Positions 54,801 to 63,744 of a DNA stretch of 64,000 nt are shown piece by piece. The DNA is taken from assembly GCF_024700075.1 (NCBI RefSeq), contig NZ_JAJONE010000007.1, positions 92,066 through 156,065 of the forward strand, written 5' to 3'. The position numbers and the translations under genes are program-made. Source of the stretch: Hymenobacter sp. J193 (GTDB lineage: Bacteria; Bacteroidota; Bacteroidia; Cytophagales; Hymenobacteraceae). Position 1 is the stretch's first letter; each line of letters starts with the position of its first letter. The notes under the pieces are model-generated. The model did not search any database. It was not told the DNA's origin and was given only the letters and a program-made list of their open reading frames with translations.

Positions 54801-56015
54801 ATGAACCAGAAAGACGCTGCTTGCCGCTTCCGTGAACCTATCAAGGCTTCTGCCGGGCTGAAAAGGAAAACCACCCGGCTCCTGCTGCCGGCCCTGCTGC
54901 TGACCTTGCTCAGCGGCTGCCAGAAGGAGGTAGTGCCCACAAACTCCGGGGCGGCGGTGCCCGCCACGCAGGCCAGCGCCCTGGCCGTGGCCACAAAAAG
55001 CGAAGCCCTGCTGGCCTTGAGCAGCTACCACAACAAGTACTACAACCAGTACGGCACGTACGGCCCCTCCTTCAAGGCCAACTATTGGTTTGATATGGCC
55101 AAAACCAAGCGAATGGATTTCTGGACGCAGGCGGAGGCCATTGAAACTGTCATCGATGCCTACAACGTGAACCCGACCGTTGAGTACAAAAACAAAGTCC
55201 AGTACCTGTACCACGGCATGCGCGACGCCTACGGCCTGACGTGGAGCAACAACGAGTTCAACGATGACATCATCTGGGGCTCCATTATGTGCCTGCGGGC
55301 CTACGAAATCTGGAATGATGGAGGAATGCTGACCATGGCCCGGCAAAACTTCGACCTGGTATGGGCCCGGGGCTGGGACACGAACCTGGGCGGCGGCCTG
55401 TGGTGGAAAACGGACAAGCTCTCCAAGAACACCTGCGTGAATGCCCCGGCCGTGATTTGCGCCATGAAGCTGTACAAAGCCACCGGCGACGTGAGCTACC
55501 GCAACAAAGCCAAGATGATTATGGACTGGATGGTGCCCCGGTTTTACGTGGCCTCGACCGGGGAAGTGAAAGGCGCTATGAACACGTCGGGCCAAATCTA
55601 CGAGGGGGCGCTGCTGTACACGCAGGGCACCTTCATTGGGGCGGCCAACGAGCTGCGGCCCTACTACAGCACCCCCGACTACCGGGCCATGGGCCTGAAA
55701 GCCATGGATTATGCCCGCACGAGCCTGTCGAAGACGCCGGGCGGCATCCTGCAGGACGAAGACGGCACGCTGGACACCCAGGGTGGGAAATCCATCTTCG
55801 CCCGGTGGGCCTGCATATTTGTAAAAGACACGGGCACGGCGGCCAACTACGGCCCCTGGCTGGACGCCAATGCCGCCCAGGCCTGGTCCATCCGCAACTC
55901 CAACGGCATCATGTGGAATCTGTGGAGCATCCGCACGTCCGACACGGAAAACCTGAACTCCTGGCGCACGAACGGCGGCGTGTCGATGATGCTCAACCTG
56001 TACCGCTTCCGGTAG
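54801..56015 (+). CDS. GH76 endo-alpha-1,6-mannanase, second copy, lipoprotein
   Basis: A 404-residue lipoprotein whose lipobox Cys is at about residue 40 (LLTLLSGCQKE) after an unusually long, basic N-terminal leader. The barrel shows the catalytic Asp155-Asp156 in NEFNDDIIWGSI, GGGLWWKTDKLSKNTCVNAP and IYEGALLYTQGTFIGAANEL. It is only distantly similar to the GH76 gene at 51841, so the two may split surface and periplasmic steps. It follows GH125 by 145 bp and precedes the sugar transporter gene. Confidence 0.9.
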   Translation: MNQKDAACRFREPIKASAGLKRKTTRLLLPALLLTLLSGCQKEVVPTNSGAAVPATQASALAVATKSEALLALSSYHNKYYNQYGTYGPSFKANYWFDMAKTKRMDFWTQAEAIETVIDAYNVNPTVEYKNKVQYLYHGMRDAYGLTWSNNEFNDDIIWGSIMCLRAYEIWNDGGMLTMARQNFDLVWARGWDTNLGGGLWWKTDKLSKNTCVNAPAVICAMKLYKATGDVSYRNKAKMIMDWMVPRFYVASTGEVKGAMNTSGQIYEGALLYTQGTFIGAANELRPYYSTPDYRAMGLKAMDYARTSLSKTPGGILQDEDGTLDTQGGKSIFARWACIFVKDTGTAANYGPWLDANAAQAWSIRNSNGIMWNLWSIRTSDTENLNSWRTNGGVSMMLNLYRFR

Positions 56016-56119
56016 GGTTTTTAATGGCCAAAGGTTAGTCAATACGCCCGCACCCCAGCAATTTCAACGCCCTGGACTGATATTTCCGGTCTTCCTTTCT
56101 CTCCCGATACTTTCTTCGT

Positions 56120-57379
56120 ATGCCCGCTACCGCCCCTCCTGTCACTGCTGCCCGGCCCGCCTTTACCGAGCGGCGCTTCGTGCTCACGTTCGTTTTTGTG
56201 GCCTCACTGTTCCTGCTTTGGGAAGTGGCCATCACGATGGGCGACGTGCTCAACCGCCACTTCCAGAGCGTGCTGAACGTGAGCAAGGCCGACTCCGGGC
56301 TGGTGCAGTTTTCCATCTTCGGGGCCTACGCCCTGATGGGCATTCCGGCCGGGCTGTTCATGCAGCGGTTTGGGTACAAGAACGGGGTGCTGCTGGGGCT
56401 GGGCCTGTACGCGGCCGGGGCGTTTCTGTTTATTCCGGCGGCTAATGCGGGTTCCTTCCTGTTTTTTCGGGGCGCATTGTTTGTGCTGGCCTGCGGGCTG
56501 GCCACGCTCGAAACCGTGGCGCACCCGTTCATAGCCGCGCTGGGCGACCAGCGCAGCAGCGACCAGCGCATCAACTTTGCCCAGTCGTTCAATGGCCTGG
56601 GCGCCGTTATCGGGCCGGTTATCGGTGGCTACTTTATTTTGCGGGCGGGCCAGGGTGGTGCGTCCGAGGGCTTGCAGGCCGTCAAAACCCTTTATCTCAT
56701 CATCGGGGCCGTTATTCTGGCGGTGGCCGTTGGCTTTGCGCTGGTGCGGGTGCCGCCCCTGCCCACCGACCCCCACGCCGCCGAGCTGGCGCCCGGGGAG
56801 GAGCCGGTGCTGGCCGCCGACACCCCCTCCCTCTTCAGCCGGCGCCACTTCCGCTGGGCCGTGGCCGCGCAGTTTTTCAACGCTGCGGCTCAGGGCGGCA
56901 CCTGGGCGTTCTTCATCAACTACGGAGTGGAGAAAATGAGCCTCAGCGCCGAGCGGGCCGCGTACTTTTTCGCCTTCAGCATGGTGCTGATGATGGTGGG
57001 CCGCTTTATCGGCACGGCGCTGATGCGCGTGATTGCGCCGGCCCGGCTGCTGGCCATTGCGGCGGGGGCTAATATCGTGCTCTGCCTGATTATTGCCCAG
57101 GGCTGGGGTGCGGTATCGTTCGGGGCGCTGCTGCTGCTCAATTTCTTTTTCAGCATCATGTTCCCAACCGTCTTCAGCCTGGGCCTGAAAGACCTGGGGC
57201 CGCGTACGCAGCAAGGGTCCTCGTTCATCATCACGGGCGTGGTGGGTGCGGCGGTTTTTCCCTACCTCATGGGCCAGGTTGCCAACCATGATATTGCGGC
57301 GGCCTACTACCTGCCCATCATCTGCTACGTCGTGATTCTGCTCTTCGGTGCCAAGTACCACCAGGTGCAGCCCCGCTAA
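56120..57379 (+). CDS. FucP-type MFS sugar transporter
   Basis: A 419-residue membrane protein with 12 expected helices. It starts after a short cytoplasmic leader with RRFVLTFVFVASLFLLWEVA, and has FGAYALMGIPAGLFMQRFGY in the second helix pair (the MFS 'G.l.dr.G' loop), QSFNGLGAVIGPVIGGYFIL and MVGRFIGTALMRVIAPARLL. The pattern matches the fucose/glucose-galactose:proton symporter group. It probably imports mannose or short alpha-manno-oligosaccharides into the cytoplasm. The substrate is inferred from the flanking GH76/GH125 genes. Confidence 0.88.
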   Translation: MPATAPPVTAARPAFTERRFVLTFVFVASLFLLWEVAITMGDVLNRHFQSVLNVSKADSGLVQFSIFGAYALMGIPAGLFMQRFGYKNGVLLGLGLYAAGAFLFIPAANAGSFLFFRGALFVLACGLATLETVAHPFIAALGDQRSSDQRINFAQSFNGLGAVIGPVIGGYFILRAGQGGASEGLQAVKTLYLIIGAVILAVAVGFALVRVPPLPTDPHAAELAPGEEPVLAADTPSLFSRRHFRWAVAAQFFNAAAQGGTWAFFINYGVEKMSLSAERAAYFFAFSMVLMMVGRFIGTALMRVIAPARLLAIAAGANIVLCLIIAQGWGAVSFGALLLLNFFFSIMFPTVFSLGLKDLGPRTQQGSSFIITGVVGAAVFPYLMGQVANHDIAAAYYLPIICYVVILLFGAKYHQVQPR

Positions 57380-57451
57380 CCACGCCGCCGCAGCAGTACT
57401 CCCGCAGCCTTTCCCTGGCTGGTTGCCTCCGCTTTCTCTGGTCGCCACATC

Positions 57452-59950
57452 ATGAAACTTCTACGAATCTTCTTGCCGCTCAGCCTGGGCTGCCTGAGCT
57501 TGGGGGCTAATTACGCCGAAGCTCAGAAGCTCCGCCCCCCGGCTTATCCGCTCATCACCCACGACCCTTACTTCAGCCTCTGGTTGTTTCAGGACACGCT
57601 CAGCGCGGGCCCTACCCGGCACTGGACCGGGGAAGCGCAGCCCCTGGAAGGTGTGGTGCGCGTCGATGGCCGCTCGTACCAGCTGATGGGACAGACTGCC
57701 GCGCCGCTGCGGGCCATTATCCCTATTGCGGCCGAAACCCCTTATTCGGCCCGCTACACCTTCGAGGCCCCGGCCGCGGGCTGGGAGCAGCCGGCTTTCA
57801 CTACCGGCGCCAGCTGGAAGATCGGCCCGGCCCCGTTCACCAACAACACCAGCCAGGCCGGCACGCAATGGACCAGCCGCGACGTGTGGGTGCGCCGCAG
57901 CCTGAAGCTGAGTGGGGCCCGGCCTACCGGCAAGCTCGTGCTGCTGCTTTTGCACGACGACGACGCGGAAGTGTACCTCAACGGCGTGCTGCTGCTGAAG
58001 CAGGGCGGCGCCAACGGCAGCTACGAACGGTTTGCCCTGCCCGATGCGGCCCGCGCGGCCTTGCGCCAGGGCGACAACCTGCTGGCCATGCACTGCGCCA
58101 ACCCCCAGGGCGGCGCCCATCTCGACGCCGGTATCTACGCGGCGGGACCGGAGCCGACTCTGCTGCCCGCTGCCCGTCAAACCAGCGTTACGCTCACGGC
58201 CACCCAGACTTCGTATTCCTTTGAGGCTGGCCCGGTGCGGCTGACGGCCCAGTTTCTCTCGCCCCTGCTGCTGGATAAGCTGGAAACCCTGGCCCGGCCC
58301 GTCAGCTACCTCACTTTCCGGGCCCAAAGCGCCGACGGCAAGCCCCATAAGGTGCAGGTGCTGCTGGCGGCTAGTGCTTCGCTGGCTACCAACACGCCCT
58401 ACCAGCGCGTGGCTACCCAGGTAGGTAAGGCCGCGACGCTGAACTGGCAGACCGTGGGCACCACCACGCAGGCCGTGCTGGGCCAGTCCGGCGACAACCA
58501 TCGTATCGACTGGGGGCAGGTCTACCTGGCGGCACCCGGCGGCGCAGCGAAAGTCGGAACCGGTACGCCGCAAGCGCTGAAGGCGGCATTTACCAAAACC
58601 GGGGCCTTGCCCTCAGCTAGCCCAACTCAATCCTCATCAGGCACTCAGGCGCAGAACACCGCGCTGGCTGCGGTGTTGGATATGGGTCAGGTAAACCAGC
58701 CTGCCGAGCGCCACCTGCTGCTGGGTTACGACACGCCCTACGCCGTGCAGTACTTCGGCCAGAACCTGCGCCCGTGGTGGCGGCGCGACCCGGCCATGAC
58801 CATGGCCAAGGCCCTGCAAGCTGCTGAAGCCGATTATGCCAGCATACGCCAGCAGTGCGCCGCCTTCGATAAGAAACTCTACGCCGATGCCCAGGTGGCC
58901 GGCGGCCGGGAGTACGCCGACCTCTGCCAGCTGGCTTACCGGCAAGCCGTGGCGGCTCACGCCATAGCGGCGGGGCCCAAGGGCGAGCTGCTCCTGCTCT
59001 CGAAGGAAAACTTCTCGGGCGGCTTCATCGGCACCGTGGACGTGACGTACCCCTCGGCCCCGCTGTTCCTGCTGTACAACAATGAGCTGGCCAAGGGCCT
59101 GCTGCGCTTTATCTTCGACTACAGCGAGTCGGGGCGGTGGCAGAAGGATTTTCCGGCCCACGACCTGGGTGTTTACCCCCTGGCCAACGGCCAGAAGTAC
59201 GGCGAGGACATGCCGGTGGAAGAAGCGGGCAACATGCTCATTCTCACGGCAGCCGTAGTGAAGCGGGACGGCAAGCCTGATTTTGCCCGCGCCCACTGGG
59301 CCACGCTCACCAAGTGGGTGGAGTTCCTGAAACGTGACGGCTTTGACCCGACCAACCAACTGTGCACCGACGACTTTGCCGGCCACCTGGCCCGCAACGC
59401 CAACCTCTCGGCCAAAGCCATTATGGGCATTGCCTGCTATGGCCAACTGGCGCGGCAGGTGGGCGACGAAAAAACGGCCACCGAGTACACCGCCCTGGCC
59501 CGCGACTACGCCCGCCGCTGGATGCAGATAGCCGAGGACGGCAATCATTACGCCCTGACCTTTGATAAGCCCGCCGGCTCCTGGAGCCAGAAGTATAACC
59601 TGGTGTGGGACAAGCTGCTGGAGCTGAACATATTCCCCCAGGAGGTAGCACAAAAGGAGCTGGCCTTCTACCTCACCCAGCAGCAGCGCTACGGCCTGCC
59701 CCTGGACAGCCGAAAGACCTACACCAAGTCGGACTGGATACTATGGACGGCTACTCTGGCGGAGCGCGACGCAGATTTCCAGGCCCTGGTGCACCCAATC
59801 TGGCTGTACGCCAACGAAACTCCGAGCCGCGTCCCGCTCGGCGACTGGCACGAAACCACTGATGCCCGGCAGGTTGGCTTCCAGGCCCGCTCGGTCGTAG
59901 GCGGCTATTTCATCAAGCTGCTGCAAAAGCAATTCGCCAGCAAGCCTTAA
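57452..59950 (+). CDS. DUF4965/DUF5127 glutaminase-like protein, putative glycoside hydrolase
   Basis: An 832-residue exported protein with a signal peptide (LRIFLPLSLGCLSLGANYAE). The order is an N-terminal DUF4964-type opening (RPPAYPLITHDPYFSLWLFQ), a DUF5127-type beta region (about 230-470) and an alpha/alpha-barrel DUF4965/DUF1793 region (about 480-825) with ENFSGGFIGTVDVTYPSAPL, HDLGVYPLANGQKYGEDMPV and VWDKLLELNIFPQEVAQKEL. Proteins of this plan are often labelled glutaminase from a fungal homologue, but in Bacteroidota they occur in glycan loci and probably act on glycans. An inserted galactose-binding-like module at about 115-225 interrupts the N-terminal half. Its place in an alpha-mannan locus is the only clue to the substrate. 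Confidence 0.75.
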   Translation: MKLLRIFLPLSLGCLSLGANYAEAQKLRPPAYPLITHDPYFSLWLFQDTLSAGPTRHWTGEAQPLEGVVRVDGRSYQLMGQTAAPLRAIIPIAAETPYSARYTFEAPAAGWEQPAFTTGASWKIGPAPFTNNTSQAGTQWTSRDVWVRRSLKLSGARPTGKLVLLLLHDDDAEVYLNGVLLLKQGGANGSYERFALPDAARAALRQGDNLLAMHCANPQGGAHLDAGIYAAGPEPTLLPAARQTSVTLTATQTSYSFEAGPVRLTAQFLSPLLLDKLETLARPVSYLTFRAQSADGKPHKVQVLLAASASLATNTPYQRVATQVGKAATLNWQTVGTTTQAVLGQSGDNHRIDWGQVYLAAPGGAAKVGTGTPQALKAAFTKTGALPSASPTQSSSGTQAQNTALAAVLDMGQVNQPAERHLLLGYDTPYAVQYFGQNLRPWWRRDPAMTMAKALQAAEADYASIRQQCAAFDKKLYADAQVAGGREYADLCQLAYRQAVAAHAIAAGPKGELLLLSKENFSGGFIGTVDVTYPSAPLFLLYNNELAKGLLRFIFDYSESGRWQKDFPAHDLGVYPLANGQKYGEDMPVEEAGNMLILTAAVVKRDGKPDFARAHWATLTKWVEFLKRDGFDPTNQLCTDDFAGHLARNANLSAKAIMGIACYGQLARQVGDEKTATEYTALARDYARRWMQIAEDGNHYALTFDKPAGSWSQKYNLVWDKLLELNIFPQEVAQKELAFYLTQQQRYGLPLDSRKTYTKSDWILWTATLAERDADFQALVHPIWLYANETPSRVPLGDWHETTDARQVGFQARSVVGGYFIKLLQKQFASKP

Positions 59951-60066
59951 ATGGCGTCTACTACCCGAGGCGAACAGGGCAATTCAGCCTGGTTCTGGCA
60001 ACTTTACCGCGGGATTTTCACCTGACACTTCCTTCAATTCAACCCAGTAGTCTTTTTCACCTTTGT

Positions 60067-60574
60067 ATGCCCTCAACTGATTCCCAAAAGCAGGCCTTAT
60101 TCGAGCAAGTAGCCGCGCAGCTGCAGCAACAGGGCTTCCGCATTGCCCAGCAGGACCAGACGCGGCCCTGGGGTGGCTTTTTTCGTGCTCGATGAAAGCC
60201 AGGCCCAGCAATTTGCTGATCAGTACTTCAATGGCTTGTCCATTGACGAGCTACGTATTTCGGGCAAGCTGAGCCCGAAAGTGCTGTTGGTAGCGCCGAA
60301 TGCCCGCTTGTCGTGGCAGTACCACCACCGCCGGGCCGAAATCTGGCAGGTGGTGCAGGGCCCGGTAGGCGTGGCCACGAGCGACACCGATGAGCAGGGT
60401 GAAGTGAAATGCTACCCTACGGGCGAGCGGGTGGTGCTGCGGCAGGGCGAGCGTCACCGTCTGGTAGGACTTAGCGGGTGGGGCATCGTAGCCGAAATCT
60501 GGCAGCACACCGACCCAGTCTACCCATCCGATGAAGACGACATTGTGCGCGTTGAAGACGATTTCGGTCGGTAG
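60067..60574 (+). CDS. Cupin protein related to mannose-6-phosphate isomerase, second copy (frameshifted)
   Basis: A close paralogue of the cupin at 40258, with the same features: KLSPKVLLVAPNARLSWQYH, HHRRAEIWQVVQG and QGERHRLVGLSGWGIVAEIW. The frame breaks at the T6 run 60178-60183: with five Ts the text reads RPWGGFFVLDESQAQQFADQ and gives 168 residues, exactly the length of the paralogue. One extra T by base-call error is the simplest reading. The ATG at 60067 aligns with the paralogue start. It ends the alpha-mannan locus in the same way that the other copy ends the beta-mannan locus. Confidence 0.82.
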
Positions 60575-60980
60575 CAACGGGCAGAAGTACCCAAGCAGAC
60601 AGGGAGTATGAGCATTCATACTCCCTGTCCGTGTTTTATACCAACCTAGTTCTTGTGATGTGGCCCTAAACAGGGAAATAGGATTTGCCGCCACTGCCCA
60701 TAAATGACAGCTGTGCCTTGATCCTTTGAAGCCTTGTCAAGAGGCATTAGTGAGTCAATTTTTCAATTTTTATGATCGTTTATATACAAAACAATCATTT
60801 ATAGTATTTATATTGCATCATAAAGACAAACACTGGGCTAGTGCAGTGCGTTGCTCCTCTGGGGCATTAAGTACGAAGTCGTTCATTATTGGGAGAACCT
60901 ATTAGCTGCAAGGGTGAACCGCTTGACAGCAACAGACTTCCCTTTTTCTCGCTTAAGCACGGCCTTTCGGCACCCCTCAT
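60575..60980. other. Intergenic region with terminator and AT-rich promoter zone
   Basis: About 400 bp. The first part carries the terminator at 60598-60640. The segment 60750-60840 is AT-rich (many TTTA/TATA runs) and probably holds the promoter for the isomerase gene. No ORF of protein-like composition was found. Confidence 0.5.
60598..60640 (+). terminator. Terminator of the alpha-mannan locus
   Basis: A 14-bp stem GACAGGGAGTATGA (60598-60611) / TCATACTCCCTGTC (60616-60629) with a GCAT loop, followed by CGTGTTTTA. It lies 24 bp after the second cupin gene. Confidence 0.75.
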
Positions 60981-62754
60981 ATGCGCGCCTCCAACTATGA
61001 TAAGTATCCCTTTGTGCCGGTAGCCGCAGGGGCCGATGCTTGCCAGACGGGGTGGTCGGCCATCACCAGTGCGTTGCGGGCCGCACTACAAGCCCTGCCA
61101 GTAGCCACCGACCAACCGCACGTGCTAGCCGTGGAATGCTACCCAGGCACCGACCTCAAGCAGCTGCTGCACGAGCTGACGCAGGCCCTGCAGCCGGCCC
61201 AATGCCTGGTAGCTGACGACCTGTATTACTCCCCAGCCGAAATCGACCGGATGGTAGCCGCCCCGCTCACCGACGACCCCGTCTTTGGCCGACTTAACGG
61301 GCTCACGGTAGCCGATTTCTTCAACCCCCAACGTCTCAAGCCGCGCAGGAAGCATTGGCCACGGCCGCTGACCAGCTGGTGGTTGTTGTGGGTACCGGGG
61401 CCACGCTCGTCTGCCCCGCTCCCACCCTGGTGGTTTACGCCGACCTGGCCCGCTGGGAAATCCAGCGGCGGCAGCGGCGCGGAGAAATTGCCAACCTGGG
61501 CAGCAGCAACTTCAGCGAAAAAGCTAGCCTCAAGTACAAGCGCGCATTTTTCGTGGACTGGCGGGCGGCCGACCGGCTCAAAAAGCAGGTGCTGCCCCGC
61601 GCCGACTTCCTGCTCGATACCAACGACCCGGCCGTGCCCAAGCTCATCAGCGGAGCCGATTTACGGGCCGGGCTGGCGGCGGCCGTGCGGCGGCCGTTTC
61701 GGGTGGTACCGTTCTTCGACCCTGGCCCTTGGGGCGGGCAGTGGATGCGCGAGGTGTGCGACCTGCCCGACGGCCCGTCCAACTACGCCTGGTGCTTTGA
61801 CTGCGTGCCGGAGGAAAACAGCCTGCTGCTCGGCTTCGGTGAGGCGCGGGTTGAAATTCCGAGCATCAACCTTGTGTTTGCCCATCCGCGCGAGTTGCTG
61901 GGCGAGGCCGTGCACGGGCGCTTCGGCACGGAGTTTCCCATCCGCTTCGACTTTCTTGATACCATGGGCGGCGGCAACCTCTCGCTGCAGGTCCACCCGC
62001 TCACCGAGTACGCACAGGACAAGTTTGGCCTCGCCTACACCCAGGACGAGAGCTACTACATGCTGGCTGCCGAGCCGGAAGCGGTGGTTTACCTGGGGCT
62101 AAAGGAAAACGTTGATTTCCCAGCCTTGCTGGCGGACTTGCAGCGTGCCCAGGACGACCCGAAGGCTCCTTTTCCGGCCAGCCAGTACGTCAACGCGTTT
62201 CCGGCCCGAGCCCACGACCACTTCCTGATTCCGGCGGGCACGGTGCACTGCTCCGGGGCGGGCGGCATGGTGCTGGAAATTTCAGCCACCCCCTACATCT
62301 TCACTTTCAAGCTCTGGGACTGGGAGCGGCTGGGCCTCGACGGCCTGCCCGCCCCATCCACCTGGCGCACGGCGCGGCTAACATTCAGCCGGACCGCACC
62401 ACGAGCTGGGTAACGCAGCATCTCGTCAACCAAGTAACCCCCTTGGCCAGTGGCCCCGACTGGCGTGAGGAACGCACCGGCCTGCACGAGCGAGAGTTCA
62501 TTGAAACGCGCCGCCACTGGTTTACGGGGACCGTGCCGCATGATACCCACGGCGGCGTGAACGTGCTCAACCTGGTGCAGGGCATTGAAGCCATTGTCGA
62601 AAGCCCCGGTGGGGAATTCGAGCCCTTCGTGGTGCACTACGCCGAGACGTTTATTGTGCCGGCGGCCGTGGGCGCTTATACCATCCGGCCCCACGGCCCG
62701 GCAGTGGGCACTGAGTGCGCTACCCTGAAAGCCTACGTGCGCACCCGGCCCTAG
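60981..62754 (+). CDS. Class I mannose-6-phosphate isomerase with N-terminal extension (two frameshifts in this sequence)
   Basis: Interconverts mannose-6-phosphate and fructose-6-phosphate. The N-terminal part (about 1-200) reads YDKYPFVPVAAGADACQTGW and AVECYPGTDLKQLLHELTQA, and looks like a nucleotide- or phosphate-binding fold; the catalytic part follows with GGGNLSLQVHPLTEYAQDKF (zinc-binding Gln and His), QDESYYMLAAEPEAVVYLGL, FLIPAGTVHCSGAGGMVLEI and a cupin end HYAETFIVPAAVGAYTIRPH. Two single-base losses break it: near 61338-61340 (AAG for AAAG) and in the C4 run 62352-62355. With both restored it is about 591 residues. It precedes a DeoR-type gene by 41 bp. Confidence 0.82.
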
Positions 62755-62795
62755 CCTCCTTCGCCAGTAGAATTTCCCCCTAATCAAAACGCGTG

Positions 62796-63598
62796 ATGAC
62801 TGACTTAGTAACGCCCGAAAACCCCGCCGCGGCTCGCGCCCAGATTATCGTCGAAAAGCTGCTGCACACGGGTACCGTGGCCGTGGATGAGCTGGCCGCC
62901 CTGTTCGGCGTATCGGTGGCGACGGTGCGCCGCGACTTAGTGGAGCTGGAGCAGCGCGGACGGCTGCGGCGCACCCACGGCGGTGCCGTGCCCGTCGAGC
63001 CGCTGCTGTACGAGCCGTTTCGCTACGATTCGAGCTTTCATGAGCAGATAGGACCGCAACCTGGCCGAGAAGCGTCGCATCGGCCTTGCCGCCGCTGCCC
63101 TCATCCAGCCCGGCGAAACCATTTCCCTGACTGCTGGTACCACCACTACCCAGGTGACGCGCAGCCTGCGGCCAGGCGCCAATGTGACCGTCGTCACCAA
63201 CACCGTGAACGTGGCCATGGAGCTCCAGCCACCGCAGCGACGCATGCGGGTGTTTGTGACAGGGGGCTTCCTGACGGGCGGCTGGTTTTCGCTCGTAGGA
63301 CCCGCCACGGCGCAGGCGCTAAGCCAGTTTTATGTCGATAAGGTATTTATCGGCGTCAACGGTATTGATGCCGAACGGGGCCTGACCTCGCTGCACCCAG
63401 GAAGCCGCCGTGATTCAGGTGATGCTGCGCCAGGCCAAGCGCCGCATCGTGGTGGCCGACCACACCAAGCTCGGCGTGGTGGCTGCCTCCCTTATCTGCC
63501 CCACCGTCGAAGTCCACCAGCTCATCACTGACACCGGCGCCACCGAAGCGCAGCTGGCTCCTTTCCGGCAGCTCGGCATTGAGGTGCTGCTGGCCTAA
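62796..63598 (+). CDS. DeoR/GlpR family transcriptional regulator (two frameshifts in this sequence)
   Basis: A repressor with an N-terminal winged helix-turn-helix (about 12-70: IIVEKLLHTGTVAVDELAAL, FGVSVATVRRDLVELEQRGR, LRRTHGGAV, the DeoR signature) and a DeoRC sugar-phosphate sensor domain (AGTTTTQVTRSLRPGANVTV, FIGVNGIDAERGLTS, KRRIVVADHTKLG). One extra G at 63051-63052 and one at 63400-63401 break the frame; removal of each gives EQIDRNLAEKRRIGL and HPEEAAVIQ-type text (here HPEAAVIQVM) and a 266-residue protein, normal for the family. It probably controls the isomerase and the porter encoded around it in response to a sugar phosphate. The ATG at 62796 is preferred over a GTG one codon earlier. 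Confidence 0.85.
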
Positions 63599-63744
63599 AA
63601 GCAGGATTCATACCGCCGCCATCCGGTGGTCTACTCGGGTGGAATGGCAGGTTGAGGCAAAAAAGGCAGTACCGTCCTCAGGAGAGCCGCCCGGGCTTTG
63701 ATGCTACTGCCAGCCGCATTTCACTTCTAATTCCTTCACTCGTC

